Assembly: GCA_036266155.1 (NCBI GenBank) | Contig: DATANR010000160.1 | Span: forward strand, 1-10,520 | Direction of reading: 5' to 3' | Length of the DNA: 10,520 nt | Source of the DNA: SIAJ01 sp036266155 | GTDB taxonomy: Bacteria; Planctomycetota; Planctomycetia; Gemmatales; Gemmataceae | The notes under the pieces: model-generated | What the model saw: the letters and a program-made list of their open reading frames with translations, nothing else | Told to the model about the DNA's origin: nothing | Database searches by the model: none | Part shown: positions 6,555 to 10,520 of the stretch, one piece after another | Layout: each line of letters opens with the position of its first letter | How positions within the stretch are numbered: the first letter of the stretch is position 1 | Made by a program: the position numbers and the translations under genes

Positions 6555-6593
6555 AAGACGATAGCGTCTTGACGGGTCTGGTCGGCGCCGACC
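6555..6593. repeat. Adjacent hairpin and 14-bp palindrome
   Basis: AAGACG ATAG CGTCTT (6555-6570) forms a 6-bp stem with a 4-base loop. Ten bases further, GGTCGGCGCCGACC (6580-6593) is a perfect palindrome. The palindrome could be an operator for a dimeric regulator, or the pair could end transcription. No T-run follows. Confidence 0.45.
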
Positions 6594-6835
6594 TGGCGGC
6601 CGCCGCGGTGCTACCATGCCCAGCCGGATTCGAGTTGATGTGTTCTGGAAAAACACCGAAAGAGGCGCCGTGAATCCGGACTAAGCAGAAGTGTTGAGGG
6701 TAATCGAACCCTTGAACTCTTGAATGCCATGCATTCGCACCGACCGCCACATCCGCGTAAATCCAGCCTTTGTTGAGGATTATGAAATTCTATCAGTCGC
6801 ACGGAACGCACACAATAGCACCTTTCACACTGGTT

Positions 6836-6855
6836 TTGGTGCAAGTTGGTGCAAG
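6836..6855 (+). repeat. Tandem 10-bp repeat TTGGTGCAAG x2
   Basis: Two exact head-to-tail copies of TTGGTGCAAG in the non-coding stretch upstream of the small secreted protein gene. It may be a slippage product or a pair of binding half-sites on one face of the helix. Confidence 0.6.
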
Positions 6856-6979
6856 GCCCATCGCCGCGGCCGCGGTTCTCACCACCCGACGAACCGACGA
6901 CGACATGGTGCGTCGGAGTAGAATGAACTCCCACTAACGGAGCTGGACGAAGTCCCATGACACAAATCGACGTGTTTGA

Positions 6980-7303
6980 GTGGTCCGTTCCGCAATTAGC
7001 GTCGAGGTTTCGCTGGCCATCGGCGTCACGCTGTTTTGGCAGCGGACCGAGCGGTGCGGCCGTATCGCGGTCGCGCTACTGTTGTGCGCTGCGGCGGTGA
7101 TGTTTTCCCTGACGCCGGTGGCGGCACAGGATCCGGGTCCCGTGGGTGATCCGGGGGGCGCGGGTTATGGCCTCGTATGCTGGCCGCCGAAGAATCCGAA
7201 GGTCGGAGACCCGTGCAATCAGGGCCTCTGCTCGTTCATTGATGACGGCTGCAACGACACTGTCTTCATCAGTGCCGGCGGCAAATTGATTTGCTGTGAC
7301 TGA
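6980..7303 (+). CDS. Small secreted cysteine-rich protein (up to 107 aa)
   Basis: The C-terminal two thirds look real. A basic stretch (RTERCGR, 22-28) leads into a hydrophobic core (IAVALLLCAAAVMFSL, 29-44) and a signal-peptidase I type site after VAA (47-49). The mature part is about 58 residues, QDPGPVGDPGG..., rich in Gly/Pro and with six cysteines (C67, C79, C84, C91, C105, C106), which could form three disulfides. The start is uncertain. The GTG at 6980 gives an unusually long n-region and has no clear ribosome binding site. An ATG at 6957 in another frame begins MTQIDVFEWSVPQLASRF and runs to 7100, so the true start or a frameshift may lie near 7000-7030. No family is recognised. The gene precedes two envelope-protein genes on the same strand. 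Confidence 0.6.
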   Translation: MVRSAISVEVSLAIGVTLFWQRTERCGRIAVALLLCAAAVMFSLTPVAAQDPGPVGDPGGAGYGLVCWPPKNPKVGDPCNQGLCSFIDDGCNDTVFISAGGKLICCD

Positions 7304-7323
7304 GGCCGGAGCGTGAGACGGTT

Positions 7324-7354
7324 GTCGCTCGGGCGGCCATGCCGCCTGAGCGAC
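7324..7354. terminator. Strong GC-rich hairpin between secreted-protein genes
   Basis: GTCGCTC-G-GGCGGC, loop CAT, GCCGCC-T-GAGCGAC: 13 Watson-Crick pairs plus one G-T in a 14-bp stem with a 3-base loop. It begins 21 bp after the stop of the small cysteine-rich gene. No T-run follows, so it is not a classical intrinsic terminator; it could act as a 3' stabiliser, an attenuator or a REP-like unit. Its position also argues that the frame open upstream of 7481 is not coding. Confidence 0.4.
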
Positions 7355-7480
7355 GGGCCGAGGCGAATTGACTCGTCGCAAAGTGATTGCCGCCCAACCG
7401 CAATTCCGCGGCGGGACGGTTCGACAAGGAATCTGGACCACTTCCGCGCCCCGATTGAGCGGCGGTCTTGTGAGCGAGAA

Positions 7481-8407
7481 ATGAAGTCAAGAATTGCATT
7501 CGCAACCGTGATGTGTCTGCTCGGCGTGTACGCGAGTATTGGACGGTGCTCAGGCCCCGACGAGATTCGTGCCCGTGCGGACGTAGCGCGTGCGGAGGAG
7601 CAACGGTATCCGGCGTACGAGTGCGCCACGAAAGTGACGAGGGCGGGCAAGGTGGTTTCCGAGGTGACGTTCCGGGTGTTCAAGGCTGACGGCAAAATCC
7701 TTGTCCACAAGCTGAAAGACGACACAATTCTGTGTTACAACAAGAAGTACATGTTCGCTATTAGAAGGGCCAAGGACAGCGCGCAATGGTTATTAGGCAA
7801 ATACGCCGAGAGTAATGCCGAGGAGAGTTTTTGGCAGGAGGCCCACAATAAGCGAGCGGTCATCAACTTCTTGAGCATGTGCGGGCAGGAATTTCGCGTC
7901 GACGAGATACTAGCCAACCCGACGGTCCGATGGACGCCGGTGCGCAGGGACAACGGGCCGAGCTACCGTTTCGAGTTGTCGACGCCGGGCACGAAGGGCG
8001 ATCAGCAGTATTCCGGCGAGCTGCAATTGGGCGGGAGTGACTCGAATCCGATCCCCCGTTATTCACACCGCACCAAGGGTGATTTGCTGGTGGAAGAGGC
8101 GATGGTCCGGGAGGGCGCCGCGGCCGGTGGCACTTTCCCGATCAGTTCGATCGAATTCGTGATCACGGATGTCGCAGCGAACAAGCAAGCGCAACTGACA
8201 CGCTACGATTTTTCTCCGCTGGCAACCCCCGCGCGCGAGGACGAGTTTTCCCTCGAACATTATGGGATCACGCCGCCCGCCGGGGACCGGCCTTATGGCG
8301 GCCGATCGAAGAGTCTTTGGCTACCGCTAGCCCTCCTGGGCGCCGCTGTCGTCGTGGTCGGGCTCTGGGTTCTCCGGCGTCGACACCAGCGTCACGTCGG
8401 TCAGTGA
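7481..8407 (+). CDS. Secreted protein with C-terminal membrane anchor, unknown family (308 aa)
   Basis: The frame is open from a GTG at 7313, but I chose ATG 7481 because it starts a normal signal peptide (MKSRIAFATVMCLLGVYASIG, about 1-22). The upstream extension is Arg/Ser-rich and crosses a hairpin. A helical stretch (about 26-42) leads into a mainly beta-looking domain (about 44-255: YECATKVTRAGKVVSEVTFRVFKADGKILVHK...). It ends in FSLEHYGITPP, a phrase common near the end of planctomycete lipoprotein-like or secreted beta domains. A single hydrophobic segment (about 279-298) with a basic RRRHQRH tail anchors it in the membrane, with the domain outside the cytoplasm. The DUF1559 gene starts 14 bp after the stop, so the two are probably co-transcribed. 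Function is not recognised. Confidence 0.75.
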   Translation: MKSRIAFATVMCLLGVYASIGRCSGPDEIRARADVARAEEQRYPAYECATKVTRAGKVVSEVTFRVFKADGKILVHKLKDDTILCYNKKYMFAIRRAKDSAQWLLGKYAESNAEESFWQEAHNKRAVINFLSMCGQEFRVDEILANPTVRWTPVRRDNGPSYRFELSTPGTKGDQQYSGELQLGGSDSNPIPRYSHRTKGDLLVEEAMVREGAAAGGTFPISSIEFVITDVAANKQAQLTRYDFSPLATPAREDEFSLEHYGITPPAGDRPYGGRSKSLWLPLALLGAAVVVVGLWVLRRRHQRHVGQ

Positions 8408-8421
8408 GCGGAGCGACAGAA

Positions 8422-9381
8422 ATGAGAGCGGCGCACGTCCGGCGGGCGGCCTTCACGCTGATCGAAGTGCTCGTCGTCCTGGCCATCATCGTCTTGCTGG
8501 TCGGCCTGCTGCTCCCGGCCGTGCAAAAGGTCCGCGAGGCAGCTAACCGGATGAAGTGTGCCAACAACCTCAAGCAAATAGCGCTGGCTGTTCACAGCTT
8601 TCATGACGTGGAGCAGCGGTTGCCGTACTCCCAGTGGGGCACACAAGGTCAAGTCACCTATGGGGCGGGGCCGAATTCGTACGCATGGAGTTGGATCGCG
8701 CGCCTCCTCCCGTATTTTGAGGAAGGGAATTTGTACGCGTACTGCAATATCCCGAACGGGAAACTCTTTGCCACCGACGGAACGTCGAAGCCGCTCCGGC
8801 TGTTCCTGTGCCCGAGCGACGGCGGCGCCATTCTGTCGCCGCGGAATGACGCTGGGAACCTGACCGGCGTCTTGGTTGGGCGCACCAGCTACAAGGGTGT
8901 GAGCGGGTCGAACTGGGGCGACGACTACGACCAGTTCCAGAGTGGCCCCGGGCCGTTCACGACGGATTGGCGGCATCGGGGAGTCAACGGGTCATACGAC
9001 GGGCTGAATGACGGTGACGGTGTCTTCTTCCGTTGGGACTTGTCGCGGCCGCTCGGCCTGACCCACATCGCGGACGGAACCAGTTCGACGTTCATGATCG
9101 GCGAAGACGTTCAAGAATACGATCGGTGGCTCTCTTGGCCGTATGCTAACAACGTCCACGGGACTTGTGCGATGCCACCGAACGTCCGCGACCCGACGAC
9201 GGGGAAGCCGTACCCGGCGGCGAACTGGCAAAACGCGTCGGGGTTCCGCAGCCGCCACGCCGGTGGCGTGCAATTCGTCTACGCCGACGGGTCTGTGCAT
9301 TTCATCAGCGACCGGGTCTCGTTAGATCTTTATCGGGCCCTAGCCACTTATTGCGGAGGCGAGGTTGTGGACGCGCCGTGA
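8422..9381 (+). CDS. DUF1559 (SBP_bac_10) prepilin-like protein, H-X9-DG C-terminus (319 aa)
   Basis: ATG 8422 is chosen over an upstream start at 8317 because GGAG lies eight bases before it and the protein then opens directly with the type IV pilin-like N-terminus (RRAAFTLIEVLVVLAIIVLL, 7-26). The hydrophobic helix covers about 12-33 and is followed by LLPAVQKVREAANRMKCANNLKQI, the family signature. The body (about 60-275) is the DUF1559 domain (LPPY-like LLPYFEEGNLY, LFLCPSD, TSYKGVSG, THIADGTSSTFMIGE). The end carries H279, nine residues, then D289-G290: the H-X9-DG motif (RHAGGVQFVYADGS). The residue before FTLIE is Ala rather than the usual Gly of a prepilin-peptidase site. Family members are expanded in planctomycetes and presumed to be exported, pseudopilin-like envelope proteins; individual roles are not established. 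Confidence 0.93.
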   Translation: MRAAHVRRAAFTLIEVLVVLAIIVLLVGLLLPAVQKVREAANRMKCANNLKQIALAVHSFHDVEQRLPYSQWGTQGQVTYGAGPNSYAWSWIARLLPYFEEGNLYAYCNIPNGKLFATDGTSKPLRLFLCPSDGGAILSPRNDAGNLTGVLVGRTSYKGVSGSNWGDDYDQFQSGPGPFTTDWRHRGVNGSYDGLNDGDGVFFRWDLSRPLGLTHIADGTSSTFMIGEDVQEYDRWLSWPYANNVHGTCAMPPNVRDPTTGKPYPAANWQNASGFRSRHAGGVQFVYADGSVHFISDRVSLDLYRALATYCGGEVVDAP

Positions 9382-9546
9382 ACAGTCTCGGCGGACCGTT
9401 TCGTCCGTCAGATCGCCGCAGACTGGGCGGCATGGATGCGTCGCGACGGCCACGGTGGGCCTCCCCGGTTTAACGGCTCCTCCAGTTCACTTGCTCGCAT
9501 TCCTGGTCGTCGTCATCGCCTCTTTCCTGGTCTGGGCGTTGCGAGC
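9382..9546 (+). other. Non-coding gap after DUF1559 gene, possibly decayed coding DNA
   Basis: No gene is supported. A short frame from ATG 9432 gives MDASRRPRWASPV and stops at 9471-9473. A different frame then encodes a hydrophobic run (LLAFLVVVIASFLVWALRAP, about 9491-9550). Coding-like pieces in shifting frames suggest a broken gene for a small membrane protein, or chance. Confidence 0.3.
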
Positions 9547-9930
9547 ACCCGAATTAACTATCTGCGCGACTTTGGCCAGTTCCTGTCCTTTGCCGGAAGT
9601 CCTGAAGATCGCCTTGATGTGTTGACTGAAATGCGGTCGAAACACTTTGCCGCTTGGCGGGATTCTCTTCTGATCAGTGGGCTAGTTGTCGCTCGGCACC
9701 GGCCAGCAAAGCGGGTCGGCCGCGATCGCTACGCTCAATGGACACTGTCCAATTTGTTCGACCTGTTGCCGTCGATGGGTTTTGAACAGGCGGGCCGGTC
9801 GGATGTGTACCCACGACCTCTTGGTCCCGAAGCAAGGCTTGCGGACGTCGCAAGCAGGGAAATACGCGATTTTCTCGGGCTTTTTGCATTCTACAGTTCG
9901 CACAGAACGCTTACAGGGCACCGTTCTTAG
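9547..9930 (+). pseudogene. Tyrosine recombinase/integrase fragment (SAM-like core-binding domain), decayed
   Basis: From 9547 one frame reads TRINYLRDFGQFLSFAGSPE, then HFAAWRDSLLISGL and, after an irregular stretch, LSNLFDLLPSMGF. This follows the core-binding domain of phage-type or Xer-like integrases (TRxNYLxDFxQFLxFAG, HVAAWRDSL, LRSLFxYL). The linker between the second and third blocks is longer than normal (ARHRPAKRVGRDRYAQWT). After about 9800 the integrase-like reading seems to move to another frame (GLRTSQAGKYAIF). The catalytic domain with its R-H-R-Y residues is absent. No credible start codon exists. The piece is a dead remnant, next to an IS110 remnant. Confidence 0.5.
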
Positions 9931-9942
9931 GCAGTTTGCTGC

Positions 9943-9957
9943 AAGACAGAATGTCTT
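9943..9957. repeat. Small hairpin AAGACA-GAA-TGTCTT
   Basis: Six-base perfect stem with a 3-base loop, between the integrase remnant and the IS110 remnant. It could be part of an element end or a weak terminator; nothing else supports a role. Confidence 0.4.
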
Positions 9958-9997
9958 TAGGGTGACTGCTTGTGTGGTTCTCGACGTACCCCAAAAC

Positions 9998-10008
9998 GGA
10001 AGGGTTAA
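9998..10008 (+). repeat. 11-bp direct repeat GGAAGGGTTAA, left copy
   Basis: Identical to 10344-10354. The left copy lies just beyond the truncated 3' end of the IS110 transposase remnant; the right copy lies inside the structured region upstream of the same gene. The pair therefore brackets the remnant. Confidence 0.5.
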
Positions 10009-10014
10009 CGTCGC

Positions 10015-10305
10015 TCAACCGTTGTAGCGCAACATGCACCCCGCACATTCGACCAGCAACTTCCGCAAGCGTCGTGGCCCGCGCCGCGTGATGCGCCCTT
10101 TGCGATCCGTCACGCCGCTCTGATACTGCTTCGGCACCAAGCCCGCATTGGCACACGGCTCCACTATGACGAGCGCCATCGGATACTCCGCACACAATTC
10201 ACGCACGACCTCCGGCGTGGTCTCGATGGTGCGAAACAAAGTGTGACGGGTGTCCCACTGAGAAAAACAAACCACGCTCTTGTAACGTCCGAGGTCGAGG
10301 GCCAT
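10015..10305 (-). pseudogene. IS110-family transposase with internal deletion and truncated end (96 aa)
   Basis: Residues 1-55 match the N-terminal RuvC-like (DEDD) domain of IS110 transposases: MALDLGRYKSVVCF with D4, and ALVIVEPCANAG with E49. From residue 56 the protein switches directly to the C-terminal transposase_20 region: LVPKQYQSGVTDRKGRITRR, then RRLRKLLVECAGCMLRYN. Intact family members are several hundred residues long, so roughly 200 residues are missing, including the second pair of RuvC-like aspartates. The join keeps the frame. The end is also cut: where relatives continue RYNPWA..., this one reads RYNG and stops. ATG at 10305 is taken as start, though the frame is open a little upstream (AINIIMALDLG). 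It cannot be an active transposase, but element sequences around it might still be mobilised in trans. Confidence 0.8.
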
Positions 10306-10321
10306 AATGATGTTTATCGCC

Positions 10322-10389
10322 GCAAGCTCCCTGTAGTTGGTGTGGAAGGGTTAAACACGCCCTTCACTGTAGCGCCTCCAACGGCTTGC
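10322..10389 (-). ncRNA. Candidate IS110 bridge-RNA region (nested stems)
   Basis: Three nested inverted repeats lie just upstream of the transposase remnant: GCAAGC/GCTTGC (10322-10327 with 10384-10389), GTTGG/CCAAC (10336-10340 with 10378-10382) and GTGGAAGGG/CCCTTCAC (10342-10350 with 10360-10367, one bulged base). The asymmetric internal loops between stems each contain a CTACAG-like sequence on the minus strand. IS110-family elements express a structured bridge RNA from the non-coding region 5' of the transposase gene, with guide sequences in internal loops, so position and shape fit. There is no homology support, and the stems are short. Confidence 0.3.
10344..10354 (+). repeat. 11-bp direct repeat GGAAGGGTTAA, right copy
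   Basis: Exact match to 9998-10008. This copy covers one arm and part of the loop of the innermost hairpin in the candidate bridge-RNA region. Confidence 0.5.
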
Positions 10390-10454
10390 ATGGATTCTTT
10401 GGGTGGCAGCAGCACGAATCGCAATTAACCACAAAAATCCTAAAGGACACTACA

Positions 10455-10520
10455 ATGAAAAAAAGAGCAAACTTTACCGGTGCCATTGGCGCCTGGCTGA
10501 CTAATGAGTTACATCCGGAA
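10455..10520 (+). CDS. 5' start of an unrecognised gene (runs off the window)
   Basis: ATG 10455 is preceded by AAAGGA about eight bases upstream, a good ribosome binding site, in a locally AT-rich leader. The 22 visible codons read MKKRANFTGAIGAWLTNELH followed by PE and remain open to the edge. The lysine-rich start and the AT-rich leader differ from the GC-rich genes to the left. I do not recognise the protein from this little sequence. It is divergent from the IS110 remnant, 149 bp away. Confidence 0.55.
   Translation, partial: MKKRANFTGAIGAWLTNELHPE

Larger units (their letters stand above)
6311..6979. other. Long non-coding stretch with inverted repeats
   Basis: No reading frame here shows a recognisable domain or a convincing start on either strand. 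Structures visible: AAGACG-ATAG-CGTCTT (6555-6570); the 14-bp perfect palindrome at 6580-6593; an outer pair CCGGATT/AATCCGG (6624-6630 and 6673-6679) enclosing GTGTT/AACAC (6640-6644 and 6652-6656); and a tandem TTGGTGCAAG repeat (6836-6855). The part next to 6310 should hold the kinase-like gene's promoter, and the part next to 6980 that of the small secreted protein. I cannot place either promoter with confidence. It may also be decayed former coding DNA. Confidence 0.5.

Noticed and set aside
5939..6556. 205-codon plus-strand frame antisense to the kinase-like gene
   Set aside because: It overlaps the well-supported kinase fold on the other strand and has no domain of its own; it is a high-GC shadow frame.
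6690..6720. tRNA-like T-arm on the minus strand (GGGTTCGATTACCCT)
   Set aside because: The base after the TTCGATT loop is A, so the invariant closing G53-C61 pair fails. No acceptor stem, D-arm or anticodon arm can be built around it.
7313..7480. N-terminal extension of the 308-aa secreted protein to GTG 7313
   Set aside because: It would bury a normal signal peptide 56 residues in, and the extension is Arg/Ser-rich and spans a strong hairpin.
8317..8421. N-terminal extension of the DUF1559 protein to 8317
   Set aside because: It overlaps the preceding gene. ATG 8422 has a well-spaced GGAG and gives the normal pilin-like N-terminus.

Overview
The window looks like a piece of a GC-rich planctomycete chromosome, most likely from the Gemmata group. 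Three things point there. There is a DUF1559 prepilin-like protein ending in the H-X9-DG motif. There is a Hanks-type Ser/Thr kinase with the N-terminal region usual for that group (LLELIRKSG ... YFQAEQLLHGKWK). And there is a run of short zinc-ribbon proteins of the MJ0042 / C-x2-C-x16-C-x2-C type fused to membrane domains. Coding is well spaced, with long non-coding stretches and several mobile-element remains.

Left part (1-3134, all +): the tail of a proline-rich single-pass membrane protein, then three genes that each begin with the same four-cysteine zinc ribbon. Two are polytopic membrane proteins (399 and 320 aa). Between them is a 176-aa soluble acidic protein with three NPF repeats. 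The second and third overlap by one base (TGATG), so the set is probably one operon. Its function is unknown.

Middle (3135-5185): an apparent accessory insertion. A minus-strand DUF1016/YhcG-type PD-(D/E)xK nuclease gene sits between two copies of a 15-bp repeat (14 of 15 identical). Just outside the left copy is a translation start that resembles the first codons of a TatD/EboC-type hydrolase and stops after 20 codons. To the right is an 89-bp MITE-like element with 19-bp perfect terminal inverted repeats and a TAA duplication, then a 38-codon minus-strand reading frame.

Right middle (5186-6979): a minus-strand kinase-fold protein in which the catalytic HRD aspartate, the metal-binding asparagine and the helix-C glutamate are all replaced, so it is predicted to be a pseudokinase. 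Upstream lies about 600 bp with no gene I can support, holding several inverted repeats.

Right part (6980-9381, +): a small cysteine-rich secreted protein, a strong hairpin, a secreted protein of unknown family with a C-terminal membrane anchor, and 14 bp further on the DUF1559 protein. The last two are probably co-transcribed and act at the cell envelope.

Right end (9382-10520): a mobile-element graveyard. It has a decayed tyrosine-recombinase fragment (+) and an IS110-family transposase (-) that joins its N-terminal RuvC-like part directly to its C-terminal part. Upstream of that transposase is a nested inverted-repeat structure where IS110 elements carry their bridge RNA. The window closes on the first 22 codons of an unrecognised gene with a good ribosome binding site.
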